This document shows, piece by piece, positions 9,036 to 15,304 of a stretch of 64,000 nt of DNA. Every line of letters starts with the position of its first letter. The first letter of the stretch is position 1. Where the stretch lies: NCBI GenBank assembly GCA_041689615.1, contig JBDNFW010000036.1, positions 1 through 64,000 on the forward strand, in the 5' to 3' direction. The position numbers and the translations under genes were made by a program. The notes beneath the pieces were generated by a model. That model was not told where the DNA came from and did no database searches. It saw nothing but the letters and a program-made list of their open reading frames with translations. This DNA comes from UBA7359 sp041689615. GTDB lineage: Bacteria > Pseudomonadota > Gammaproteobacteria > Eutrophobiales > Eutrophobiaceae.

Positions 9036-10325
9036 CTACTTTTTTATTCCAGAAATAATTTCTACTAGCGCATTAGTCAGGAATCTCAAATCATCATCTT
9101 CAATAATATAAGGTGGCATTACATATACCAACTTACCAAACGGGCGAATCCAAACACCGGCATCAACAAACTGCGGCACAATATTTTTCATATCAACCGG
9201 CTCATTTAATTCAACAACACCAATCGCACCTAATACCCGCACATCGTTAACCTGCGGTAAAGATTTACACGGTAACAAGCCTTGTTCTAAACCTTGCCGA
9301 ATTCGATGAATATTTTCCTGCCAGTTTGATTCAAGTAATAAACGTATACTGGTTAGCGCTGCGCTGCACGCTAACGGGTTTGCCATAAAGGTCGGGCCAT
9401 GCATAAACACACCCGGTTCACCTTTATCAATTGTTTCGTGAATATCTTTAGTCGTTAACGTTGCCGCCAAAGAAAGATAACCGCCTGTAAGCGCTTTACC
9501 GATACACATAATATCGGGGACGACATTCGCATGTTCACAGGCAAATAATTTTCCTGTTCGTCCAAAGCCAGTCGCAATCTCGTCCAGAATTAATAAAACA
9601 TTATGTTCACTACATAATTCTCGTGCCTGCTTTAAATAATCAGCGGAATAAAACCACATACCGCCTGCACCTTGAACGATCGGTTCCATGATTAATGCAG
9701 CGATATCTTTACCATGTTCAGTTAACGCTTGTTTCAGCGGAACAATATCCTTTTCAGTACAAGTTTCACCAAAACGACATTGCGGCTGATCAATAAAAAT
9801 TTGTTTTGGCATCGCTTCAGCAAACAAACTATGCATGCCTGTTTCCGGATCGCAAACTGACATCGCGCCAAAGGTATCGCCATGATAGCCATGTCGTAGG
9901 CTGATAAAACGTTGACGCTGTGTTTCGCCTTTCGCTTGCCAATATTGAATTGCCATTTTCATCGCAACATCGACGGACACTGAACCTGAATCAGAATAGA
10001 ACACCGCATCTAATGCTTCAGGTGTAATAGCTAATAATTGTTCAGTGAGTTCTATAGCTGGCGTATGCGTTAAACCGCCAAACATGACATGCGCCATGTT
10101 TTTCATTTGATTCTCTAAAGCCTTATTTATTTCAGGCTGGTTATAGCCATGAATGACGCTCCACCACGATGACATTCCATCAATTAATTCCCTTCCATCC
10201 GAAAGCTTTAGACGCACACCATTAGCCGAATCCACATGATAAACAGGCAAATCCGATGACAAAGCACTGTAAGGATGCCAAATGGAATCGTTGTCGATTT
10301 TCAGTAAATCTTTAATGTTTTGCAT
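9036..10325 (-). CDS. bioA: adenosylmethionine-8-amino-7-oxononanoate aminotransferase
   Basis: PLP-dependent class III aminotransferase making 7,8-diaminopelargonate (DAPA) in biotin synthesis, using SAM as amino donor. The 429-aa length is standard. BioA-specific motifs are the N-terminal DSIWHPYS, GMSSWWSVIHGY, MFGGLTHTPA, FYSDSGSVSVDVAMKMA, LRHGYHGDTFGAMS and ILDEIATGFGRTG, and the PLP lysine in CIGKALTGGYL. No other bio gene is adjacent. It is divergent from the cyclophilin gene. Confidence 0.96.
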   Translation of the reverse strand: MQNIKDLLKIDNDSIWHPYSALSSDLPVYHVDSANGVRLKLSDGRELIDGMSSWWSVIHGYNQPEINKALENQMKNMAHVMFGGLTHTPAIELTEQLLAITPEALDAVFYSDSGSVSVDVAMKMAIQYWQAKGETQRQRFISLRHGYHGDTFGAMSVCDPETGMHSLFAEAMPKQIFIDQPQCRFGETCTEKDIVPLKQALTEHGKDIAALIMEPIVQGAGGMWFYSADYLKQARELCSEHNVLLILDEIATGFGRTGKLFACEHANVVPDIMCIGKALTGGYLSLAATLTTKDIHETIDKGEPGVFMHGPTFMANPLACSAALTSIRLLLESNWQENIHRIRQGLEQGLLPCKSLPQVNDVRVLGAIGVVELNEPVDMKNIVPQFVDAGVWIRPFGKLVYVMPPYIIEDDDLRFLTNALVEIISGIKK

Positions 10326-10445
10326 AGTGGTTCATAATAATACGGATTGGCAATTGTGACATGGCATTCTGTTTCATATAAAATTCTCAATTCTTAGCTT
10401 TTCTAATTTTAGTAGTCACCATCACTAATCAAACGGAGTTTTATT

Positions 10446-11018
10446 GTGCATATTAAATTTCTTCAAAAAATCATTCTTAGCTTTTTGTTCGTCATCATTT
10501 CAAGCAATGTCATTGCCGATGAAGCAACGCCTAATGCCGTTATTGAAACTAATCTGGGCAATATTGAATTACGTTTTTTTCCTGATGTTGCACCAAAACA
10601 CGTTGAGAATTTTTTAACGCTAGCTGAATCAGGATTTTATGACGGGACTATTTTTCATCGTGTGATTCCCGGCTTCATGATTCAAGGCGGGGATCCCAAT
10701 ACCAAAGGCACAGATAAATCAATCTACGGCCAAGGCGGGCCCGATCATAGTGTCAAAGCGGAATTTAGTAAGCGCTCTCATAAAAGAGGCATACTTTCTA
10801 TGGCACGCTCACAAAATCCAGACAGTGCCGGTTCACAATTTTTTATTGTTGTTCAAGATTCCACGTTTCTGGATGGGCAATACACGGTCTTTGGTGAAGT
10901 GGTTAGCGAAATGGATGTTGCCGACAAAATCGTTTCTCAGAAGAAAGATGCCCGCGATAATCCATTGGAGCGAATTGAAATGAAAGTACGTGTTTTGAGT
11001 CCTGAAGATAAAGAATAA
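10446..11018 (+). CDS. ppiA: periplasmic peptidyl-prolyl cis-trans isomerase, cyclophilin type
   Basis: Cyclophilin that catalyses proline isomerisation of exported proteins. The start is GTG at 10446 after a CGGAG-containing Shine-Dalgarno (10433-10437). An N-terminal signal peptide (IILSFLFVIISSNVIA) is followed by a cyclophilin domain with FHRVIPGFMIQGGDP (catalytic Arg region), LSMARSQNPDSAGSQFFI and YTVFGEVVSEMDV. The length of 190 aa is as for E. coli PpiA. The export signal separates it from cytoplasmic PpiB. Confidence 0.93.
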   Translation: MHIKFLQKIILSFLFVIISSNVIADEATPNAVIETNLGNIELRFFPDVAPKHVENFLTLAESGFYDGTIFHRVIPGFMIQGGDPNTKGTDKSIYGQGGPDHSVKAEFSKRSHKRGILSMARSQNPDSAGSQFFIVVQDSTFLDGQYTVFGEVVSEMDVADKIVSQKKDARDNPLERIEMKVRVLSPEDKE

Positions 11019-11072
11019 GAGGAGGAAGTCTAAATATCTAACAATAAACTCAAAACAATATTCTTAAAAAAC

Positions 11073-11101
11073 GAGTTGATGCTATCGTGTAGCATCAACT
11101 C
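11073..11101 (-). terminator. rho-independent terminator of the PilZ-like gene, overlapping its stop codon
   Basis: A perfect 12-bp inverted repeat (GAGTTGATGCTA / TAGCATCAACTC, loop of 5) is followed on the minus strand by GTTTTTTAAG. The stop codon TGA of the PilZ-like gene (11095-11097) lies inside the first arm. On the plus strand there is no U-tract after the stem, so it serves mainly the minus-strand gene, although it also lies 55 nt beyond the ppiA stop. Confidence 0.8.
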
Positions 11102-11493
11102 GCGTATTCACAAGAACGCAACAGTAATTCCAAATCAGCGTCTGAACTGGTGTGCAACCAAATTCCAATTTCAAAACCATCACCCTTTGCTCCGGCAACA
11201 ACAACATCAGCTCGAAAGCGATGAGCTCCTTCAGGTAATGGAATACCAATATCCAAGGTTGAACCCGGTTCGATGTATTTCGGATATTGAAAAATCAAAC
11301 CTAAACCGTCCTGCTTCTTGTCCTGTCCACCAAAGAAATCGGTAATCCAGTCATGACGATAACGAACACGCGTATTTTCAGGTTGAATTAAAAACCAGGG
11401 ATACTTTACATTACTACTTTCAGCCGGGTTGGCTTCGATAGCATGAATGCTTGACTGTGTAATGTTCATCGCTGCTTGTTGCATATTAATCAC
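11095..11493 (-). CDS. PilZ-like domain protein, putative
   Basis: 132-aa soluble protein. The middle (GLGLIFQYPKYIEPGSTLDIGIPLPEGAHRFRADVVVAG is the region at about residues 65-103) has the beta-barrel pattern of PilZ domains: a 'not too high-level sequence, then large hydrophobic beta strands, then conversion to positive control of pI' layout common to divergent members. The canonical c-di-GMP residues (RxxxR and D/NxSxxG) are not clear, so binding of c-di-GMP is not claimed. There is a Shine-Dalgarno-like GAAGGTG before the ATG at 11493. It is a single-gene unit closed by the hairpin terminator at its own stop codon. The assignment rests on overall pattern only. Confidence 0.5.
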   Translation of the reverse strand: MINMQQAAMNITQSSIHAIEANPAESSNVKYPWFLIQPENTRVRYRHDWITDFFGGQDKKQDGLGLIFQYPKYIEPGSTLDIGIPLPEGAHRFRADVVVAGAKGDGFEIGIWLHTSSDADLELLLRSCEYAS

Positions 11494-11872
11494 CTTCTTT
11501 TAGCTTTTGCCCATTAGCAATATGGAGCTACTATAACTCCAGAAAAAGAAGTAAATCAAGTATAATTTGATATAAAACAATACTTTATAGTGTTTAATTA
11601 ATGTTAAAAATGATAACTATATTTATACAAAAGTATCTTAACTATTTGAATTTATTAATTTTAATGGTGTTTTATGCAAATAATAGATAGATAAATTATT
11701 TTTCAGAATCACTATCGAAATTATTGATATGTCATAGCATGGCGCAGTGAATAAAAGGAAAAAGCTCTAGAGTAAAACTTCAAACAGATAATGTATTATA
11801 TTACTCTCAGTTCAAATTCTAGCAGCTTAAAATAAGACCATAATAGTTGCTAAATTATACGGACCCGTTCCC
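11494..11872. other. AT-rich intergenic stretch
   Basis: About 380 bp of strongly AT-rich DNA upstream of the PilZ-like gene. It must hold that gene's promoter, but I see no convincing -35/-10 pair, no coding frame and no RNA signature. It leads into the attC-like structure that precedes the DUF2784 gene. Confidence 0.5.
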
Positions 11873-11990
11873 ACATAACAGAAATAAGGAAATTAATAGC
11901 ATGATTAAAATTGGATAACCAAGGACTTAAAATGGTTTCAAAAATAAGGAAATTAATTAAACGAGCTTCCTTTTAATCATACTGTTAGGT
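11873..11990 (+). other. attC-like imperfect palindrome upstream of the DUF2784 gene
   Basis: The right end GTTAGGT (11984-11990) matches the integron R' core GTTRRRY exactly. The left end ACATAAC (11873-11879) matches RYYYAAC with one deviation. Inner arms ATGATTAAAA (11901-11910) and TTTTAATCAT (11971-11980) are exactly inverted, and the outer arms ACATAACAG / CTGTTAGGT pair with one mismatch. Total length 118 bp is inside the attC range. A 16-bp direct repeat, AAATAAGGAAATTAAT (11882-11897 and 11942-11957), interrupts the symmetry. No integrase gene is in the window. The structure is seen; the integron interpretation is inference. Confidence 0.4.
11882..11957 (+). repeat. 16-bp direct repeat, exactly 60 bp apart
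   Basis: AAATAAGGAAATTAAT occurs at 11882-11897 and again, unchanged, at 11942-11957. One copy sits between the outer and inner left arms of the attC-like palindrome, as if a segment had been duplicated there. Confidence 0.85.
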
Positions 11991-11996
11991 GGCTTA

Positions 11997-12422
11997 ATGG
12001 ATTCAAAGCTCCTTTATCTTTTCGCTGCGGACGCAATGCTCATCACGCATGTGCTTTTTGTGGTGTTCGTTATTTTTGGCCTATTATTGATTTTTCCAGG
12101 GAAAATACGTTCGTGGTCTTGGGTAAGGAATCCGTGGTTTCGTATTACGCACCTCATCGGGGTCTGTGTGGTAGCACTCCAATCGTGGTTGGGTATTATT
12201 TGTCCGCTGACTACTTGGGAAATGGCACTTCGAGCAGAAGCTGGAGATCAGGTATACGGCGGTTCTTTTATATCTCATTGGCTAGAAACACTTTTATATT
12301 ATCAAGCACCTGGATGGGTTTTTGTAGTCTGCTACACTTTATTTGGTTTACTGGTCGTGGCAAGTTGGTTTTGGGTACGCCCCCGTCCATTTGTGAAAAT
12401 ACGGAGTCAGAATGCCTTCTAA
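11997..12422 (+). CDS. DUF2784 family membrane protein
   Basis: 141-aa integral membrane protein with four predicted helices (about residues 8-33, 47-67, 80-105 region and 112-132). The family signature is visible in LLITHVLFVVFVIFG-like N-terminal residues, the central QSWLGIICPLTTWE motif and GGSFISHWLETLLYYQ. Its function is unknown. The ATG follows AGGTGG (11987-11992), which is also part of the GTTAGGT core of the attC-like site, and the TAA stop lies inside a TAACAAGC sequence. Both arrangements are typical of integron gene cassettes, where this family occurs. It is out of keeping with the neighbouring core genes and probably acquired. Confidence 0.8.
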   Translation: MDSKLLYLFAADAMLITHVLFVVFVIFGLLLIFPGKIRSWSWVRNPWFRITHLIGVCVVALQSWLGIICPLTTWEMALRAEAGDQVYGGSFISHWLETLLYYQAPGWVFVVCYTLFGLLVVASWFWVRPRPFVKIRSQNAF

Positions 12423-12461
12423 CAAGCACTTAAAGCAAGTGCCCTTCGGGCAGGGACGTTA
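12418..12461 (+). other. partial attC-like sequence at the end of the DUF2784 gene
   Basis: The stop codon is embedded in TCTAACAAGCACTTAAAGC, resembling the R''-L'' start of cassette attC sites. It is followed by a small GCCC-TTCG-GGC hairpin and GTTAAAA at 12459-12465. The span of roughly 45 bp is too short for a complete attC, and the last base departs from GTTRRRY, so at most it is a truncated site. Confidence 0.3.
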
Positions 12462-12478
12462 AAATCTCTTTTACTTGA

Positions 12479-12522
12479 CCAATAAAAAAACCCGCAATAG
12501 CGGGTTTCTTTATTTTGGCGGA
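12479..12522. repeat. 44-bp direct repeat, copy 1 (terminator plus tRNA-Ser 3' end)
   Basis: The block from CCAATAAAAAAACCCG to TTTATTTTGGCGGA recurs at 13288-13332 with one extra A. Each copy consists of a hairpin terminator joined to the last bases of the tRNA-Ser gene read on the minus strand (TGGCGGA, encoding ...TCCGCCA). The two copies lie 809 bp apart and frame the toxin-antitoxin genes. Confidence 0.85.
12488..12507. terminator. rho-independent terminator, copy 1
   Basis: AAACCCGC-AATA-GCGGGTTT stem-loop with a run of seven A on the left and a T-rich right flank, so it can act in both directions: after the DUF2784 gene on the plus strand and after the tRNA-Ser remnant on the minus strand. 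Confidence 0.85.
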
Positions 12523-12580
12523 TAGATAGGGGGATTTTAACCCTCAATACGAATTAACGTATACACAACTTTCCAGCCGA
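12517..12580 (-). pseudogene. degenerate tRNA-Ser(GGA) 3' remnant
   Basis: Aligning with the intact gene at 13602-13691, this stretch keeps the acceptor 3' strand, the T arm with changes (ATTTTAACC instead of ATTCGAACC), the entire variable arm GATACGAATTAACGTATACAC with one change, and the anticodon stem and loop up to TTTCCAG. It then loses similarity, so the D arm and 5' acceptor strand are missing. It cannot fold as a tRNA. It is best read as the distal repeat left by an integration or duplication at tRNA-Ser. Confidence 0.8.
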
Positions 12581-12624
12581 CTGCTTATAACGACGACTAA
12601 CTATGGACATTAACAAATCAGAAA

Positions 12625-12652
12625 TTGATGCCATTAGGCACACATTTATACT
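12625..12652 (+). promoter_or_regulatory. possible sigma-70 promoter of the toxin-antitoxin pair
   Basis: TTGATG (12625-12630) and TATACT (12647-12652) with 16-bp spacing stand directly ahead of the toxin gene. Transcription would begin about 6 nt before the toxin ATG, giving an almost leaderless mRNA. This is a by-eye match only. Confidence 0.35.
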
Positions 12653-12663
12653 ATACTCCACAC

Positions 12664-12945
12664 ATGAAGGTTATTAATTGGGATGCGGATAAAAATCAGG
12701 AGCTTATTGAAGATCGAGGTATATTATTTGAAGAAGTGGTGTTCTATTTACAACAAGGTGAACTGATTGATGATATAGAACATCCAAACAAGGACAAATA
12801 TCCAAACCAACGAATTTTTATATTAAATATAGACAATTATGTTTACTTGGTTCCATACGTTGAAGACAAAAAGGAAATTTTTCTGAAGACGGTTATCCCA
12901 AGTAGAAAAGCAACAAAGCAGTATCTGGAGAACAATGATGAGTAA
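12664..12945 (+). CDS. BrnT-like (DUF497) toxin of a type II toxin-antitoxin module
   Basis: 93-aa protein starting MKVINWDADKNQELIEDRG, the DUF497/BrnT pattern (beta strand, then 'D..KN..L...RGI.FEEV'). It ends with a FLKTVIPSRKATKQYL motif, matching the family's 'K..SAR.A...E...Y' end. BrnT proteins are RelE-fold ribonucleases that inhibit translation; activity here is inferred. I prefer the ATG at 12664 to the TTG/ATG codons at 12625-12628 because the family begins there, though no clear Shine-Dalgarno is visible. The next gene overlaps by 11 nt. Its position between direct repeats of tRNA-Ser sequence suggests acquisition. Confidence 0.75.
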   Translation: MKVINWDADKNQELIEDRGILFEEVVFYLQQGELIDDIEHPNKDKYPNQRIFILNIDNYVYLVPYVEDKKEIFLKTVIPSRKATKQYLENNDE

Positions 12946-13258
12946 ATTAAAACTAAGTAAAGATGAAAAAGAAATTCTTAATGATTATGAATCTGGAGAA
13001 TTTAAATCTGTTCTTACTTCAAAAAGAAAAAAGTTTATACAAACTATTGCTGAAAACACATTCAAAAAAGATAAACGGATTAATATCAGAATTTCCAGTC
13101 GCGATTTAGAGTCACTTCAGAAACGGGCGTTAGAAGAAGGTATTCCCTACCAAACTCTGGTTTCCAGTATATTGCACAAATATGTATCGGGTAGTTTAAA
13201 CGACGTTATCGCTAACAAAGCAACCAACAGGGATGAGCAAAAAACGAACTCTCATTAG
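12935..13258 (+). CDS. CopG/BrnA-like ribbon-helix-helix antitoxin
   Basis: 107-aa (or 106-aa from the second of two tandem ATGs) partner of the preceding toxin. The C-terminal half carries a ribbon-helix-helix motif, KRINIRISSRDLESLQKRA followed by EGIPYQTLVSSILHKYVSG (about residues 47-87). The N-terminal half is charged and likely embraces the toxin. It overlaps the toxin gene by 11 nt with a CTGGAG Shine-Dalgarno (12925-12930), so the two are translationally coupled. The toxin-first order is typical of BrnTA. RHH antitoxins usually repress their own promoter. Confidence 0.75.
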   Translation: MMSKLKLSKDEKEILNDYESGEFKSVLTSKRKKFIQTIAENTFKKDKRINIRISSRDLESLQKRALEEGIPYQTLVSSILHKYVSGSLNDVIANKATNRDEQKTNSH

Positions 13259-13287
13259 CTTCAACATGAAGGTTTAATTTCGCTTAT

Positions 13288-13332
13288 CCAATAAAAAAAA
13301 CCCGCAATAGCGGGTTTCTTTATTTTGGCGGA
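13288..13332. repeat. 44-bp direct repeat, copy 2 (terminator plus tRNA-Ser 3' tip)
   Basis: Second copy of the block at 12479-12522, with one added A in the A-run. After TGGCGGAGA the similarity to tRNA-Ser stops at once and a GC-rich insert begins. Confidence 0.85.
13298..13317. terminator. rho-independent terminator, copy 2
   Basis: AAACCCGC-AATA-GCGGGTTT stem-loop with A-run and T-rich flanks, identical to copy 1. On the plus strand it closes the toxin-antitoxin operon 40 nt after the antitoxin stop. Confidence 0.85.
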
Positions 13333-13520
13333 GACGACTGCATGGACGCAGGAGGTAGAGCACCAAAAGTAGGCGCTATAGGCGATGCAGGAGCCATTGC
13401 CGAGAGAGGCCGCTCCCGTCCATCCATGGACTTCGCGGCACCTGCACAGTCGTTTCGGACTTCCTGTCCTCTCACGACACTTTTACATCCATGTAAGTCG
13501 TCCATGTGCATTGGGATTCG
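13333..13520. repeat. GC-rich palindromic insert of unknown nature
   Basis: About 190 bp, visibly richer in G and C than everything around it. It is built from recurrent short inverted pieces: ACGACTG (13334-13340) against CAGTCGT (13447-13453), CATGGAC (13341-13347) against GTCCATCCATGGAC (13419-13432), and GTCCATG again at about 13499-13506. Plus-strand frames through it are open but have no start signals and no family pattern. It looks like a small dispersed element (MITE- or REP-like) or a structured RNA. I do not recognise it. Confidence 0.4.
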
Positions 13521-13532
13521 CATCTATTAATT

Positions 13533-13547
13533 ATCGAGGGTTCGAAT
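13533..13547 (+). other. inverted 15-bp copy of the tRNA-Ser T-arm region
   Basis: ATCGAGGGTTCGAAT on the plus strand equals the T-arm sequence of the tRNA-Ser gene, which is encoded on the minus strand 70 bp away. The rest of the tRNA is absent. It is another sign of rearrangement at this locus. Confidence 0.55.
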
Positions 13548-13562
13548 TCATTTTCACTAATC

Positions 13563-13598
13563 ATTAAAAAAGCCGACTTTAAAGTCGGCTTTTTTAAT
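13563..13598. terminator. bidirectional rho-independent terminator after tRNA-Ser
   Basis: Perfect palindrome ATTAAAAAAGCCGACTTT / AAAGTCGGCTTTTTTAAT, ending 3 nt from the encoded CCA of tRNA-Ser. It terminates the tRNA on the minus strand. Its stem differs from the CCCGC-type terminators attached to the two tRNA remnants. Confidence 0.9.
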
Positions 13599-13601
13599 GA
13601 T

Positions 13602-13691
13602 TGGCGGAGAGAGAGGGATTCGAACCCTCGATACGAATTAACGTATACACACTTTCCAGGCGTGCTCCTTAAACCACTCGGACACCTCTCC
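13602..13691 (-). tRNA. tRNA-Ser (anticodon GGA)
   Basis: 90-nt class II tRNA with encoded CCA. The minus strand begins GGAGAGGTGTCCGAGTGG and ends GAATCCCTCTCTCTCCGCCA; acceptor strands GGAGAGA/TCTCTCC pair. The anticodon loop is CTGGAAA (GGA decodes UCC/UCU) and the long variable arm is GTATACGTTAATTCGTATC. It resembles E. coli serW/serX. A partial duplicate lies at 12517-12580. Confidence 0.97.
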
Positions 13692-13750
13692 TACAGACGG
13701 ATGCGAAGGTTAAAGAATAAACTCTATTGATGCAATGAATTACGGGGGAG

Positions 13751-14158
13751 TTAAATCGTTTGCGGCTGATTTTTTGATTTGGCTTTTTGCAGATGGGTTA
13801 TCAGGTTGATCTCACCACGACTGAGATCGCAGGTTGATAGCATTTCATCTTCTGATGCGCCGCGATTATATAAAGCAATTGCTTGCTTGTAACCAGAATG
13901 ACCGGGTTCGGCTACTTCCAGTTTGTCCTGACGTTCGGCGATATTTTGAAATTGATATTGGTGTGAATGTAGTTTTTCAGAAATGCCGCGACTACAGGAA
14001 AGTAAGGCGTGTAATTCTTCATTTAACTGATTTATTTTTTTGTGTTGATTATGTGTTTGTTGGCGAAGACGTATTGTCGAAACGATCAACATCATTACAA
14101 CAATAGTCAAAAATAATGGCACCAAATTATAAAGTAGTTCTATATTTGTAAAGTTCAT
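13751..14158 (-). CDS. DUF2802 family protein of the chemotaxis operon
   Basis: 135-aa protein with one N-terminal membrane helix (LVPLFLTIVVMMLIVSTI), a coiled-coil-like middle (QTHNQHKKINQLNEELHAL) and a C-terminal helical DUF2802 segment (YKQAIALYNRGASEDEM ... DLSRGEINLITHL) that looks like a helix-turn-helix. The ATG at 14158 was chosen; an upstream in-frame extension lacks conservation. DUF2802 genes regularly close cheY-parC-parP-cheW operons in polarly flagellated gammaproteobacteria. The exact role is unknown. Confidence 0.8.
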   Translation of the reverse strand: MNFTNIELLYNLVPLFLTIVVMMLIVSTIRLRQQTHNQHKKINQLNEELHALLSCSRGISEKLHSHQYQFQNIAERQDKLEVAEPGHSGYKQAIALYNRGASEDEMLSTCDLSRGEINLITHLQKAKSKNQPQTI

Positions 14159-14193
14159 GTCATTACGCCTTATGCTAATAATACTTAAGTAAG

Positions 14194-14421
14194 TGAGGTA
14201 TACCATCCTTGATATACCTCATGACAGAGTCACATCAATTTCTCTATATTAAAGCCGCTCTTCCTGAGAGGCCCTGCCATCTCTTTAGTACAAGTTCAAA
14301 ACTCATACTCTTAATAGGTGAGGTGCACCATCCCTGGTAGACCTCATGACTGGGAAACTTGAACCTTGAGGGGGAACTGGTTTCCCAAGCCTCTCATCCT
14401 GAGAAGCTCTGTCATTCTTTA
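14194..14421. repeat. two degenerate tandem units, each opening with a hairpin
   Basis: Unit 1 (14194-14287) and unit 2 (14319-14421) share the hairpin TGAGGT..ACCATCC.TG.TA.ACCTCA followed by TGAC, a variable middle, and the tail CCTGAGA.GC.CTG.CAT.. before TTTA. The hairpin stems (14194-14221 and 14319-14346) differ by paired changes. Unit 2 runs into the stop codon of the 53-aa ORF. The pattern suggests a dispersed repeat family or duplicated RNA structures between the last two genes of the operon. Confidence 0.6.
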
Positions 14422-14580
14422 TATATATTCGTCCACGTGTTCGATAAGACTATTTTCTTCCTGCTGCGGCAAATCTTTGCCTTTCTTCTTTTTACCTTGT
14501 TCTTTTTTCGCAGGATCTTTATTAATTGCTCGTATCGGATTTGTATGAATCAGTGGTTTTACTGGCCCTACATCAGACAT
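14419..14580 (-). CDS. small 53-aa hydrophilic protein downstream of cheW
   Basis: ATG at 14580 to TAA at 14419-14421 on the minus strand. The product begins MSDVGPVKPLIHTNPIRAI, continues with a lysine-rich core (KDPAKKEQGKKKKGKD) and ends acidic (EENSLIEHVDEYI). It has no membrane segment and no family that I recognise. It lies 16 nt after the cheW stop in the same direction, which favours a real gene co-transcribed with cheW. The Lys-rich middle and acidic tail suggest a binding peptide or adaptor, but this is speculation. Confidence 0.6.
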   Translation of the reverse strand: MSDVGPVKPLIHTNPIRAINKDPAKKEQGKKKKGKDLPQQEENSLIEHVDEYI

Positions 14581-14596
14581 TTATCTATATGGATTT

Positions 14597-15085
14597 TTAA
14601 AATCCACTCACCGCATCTAATTCAGTTTCTGAAAGCATTTTATCAACGTCAATCAGTATCAATATTTCTTCGTCCCGACTATGTACACCCTGAATATATT
14701 TTGAGCTTTCATTGTCTTCACCCAGATTTGGCGTTTTTTCAATTTGCGAGCCTCTTAAGTTTACAACTTCGGCAACACTATCTACCAACATACCTATCAC
14801 CTGTTTATCAACTTCGGTAATAATAATACGGGTCGCATCATCTGGTTCTTTTTGATGTAATCCAAAGCGATTTCGGGTATCGATAACCGTAACCACATTG
14901 CCACGCAAATTTATAATACCCATCACATAAGTCGGCGCTCCAGGTACAGGGGCAATTTCGGGAAGACGTAATACTTCCTGAACTTGCATCACATTAATGC
15001 CATAGATTTCTTCATCTAGTTTAAATGTGACCCATTGAATTACTTCATCACTTACACTGTTGTGGCTGTTCATCGTCGCGCTCAT
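14597..15085 (-). CDS. cheW: chemotaxis coupling protein CheW
   Basis: Scaffold linking CheA to methyl-accepting receptors at the pole. The CheW fold is clear: QWVTFKLDEEIYGINVMQVQEV, then PVPGAPTYVMGIINLRGNVVTVIDT, IGMLVDSVAEVV and EEILILIDVDKML. I start at the ATG at 15085 (162 aa) because GAGGAAAAGGG stands before it; an in-frame ATG at 15169 lacks a ribosome-binding site. It is separated from parP by an unrelated plus-strand gene, so it needs its own promoter, which I could not locate. Confidence 0.95.
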   Translation of the reverse strand: MSATMNSHNSVSDEVIQWVTFKLDEEIYGINVMQVQEVLRLPEIAPVPGAPTYVMGIINLRGNVVTVIDTRNRFGLHQKEPDDATRIIITEVDKQVIGMLVDSVAEVVNLRGSQIEKTPNLGEDNESSKYIQGVHSRDEEILILIDVDKMLSETELDAVSGF

Positions 15086-15304
15086 ACCCTTTTCCTCAGT
15101 CCTGTAATGGTTGTTCACTGTCAAAATTCCGTCTAAATTCACATCTATATCGATACTTGCATTAGCCATGCCAATATAGGGTCAATAATGAGTAATCATC
15201 CCCTGGAAACATGTAACTAATTGACTTAAGTTTCAGCATGTTAGACAACAAATGCACTATTTAAGCCAGTTGAGGTAGGATTAAGCCATTCGACGAGGAA
15301 AAAT

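Noticed and set aside
12418..12461. A complete second attC after the DUF2784 gene
   Set aside because: The span is too short, the last core base is wrong, and no matching long arms were found; listed only as a partial likeness.
13506..13730. Plus-strand 74-aa frame containing RRERDSNPR
   Set aside because: It is an antisense translation through the tRNA-Ser gene, a well-known annotation artefact, without a start signal.
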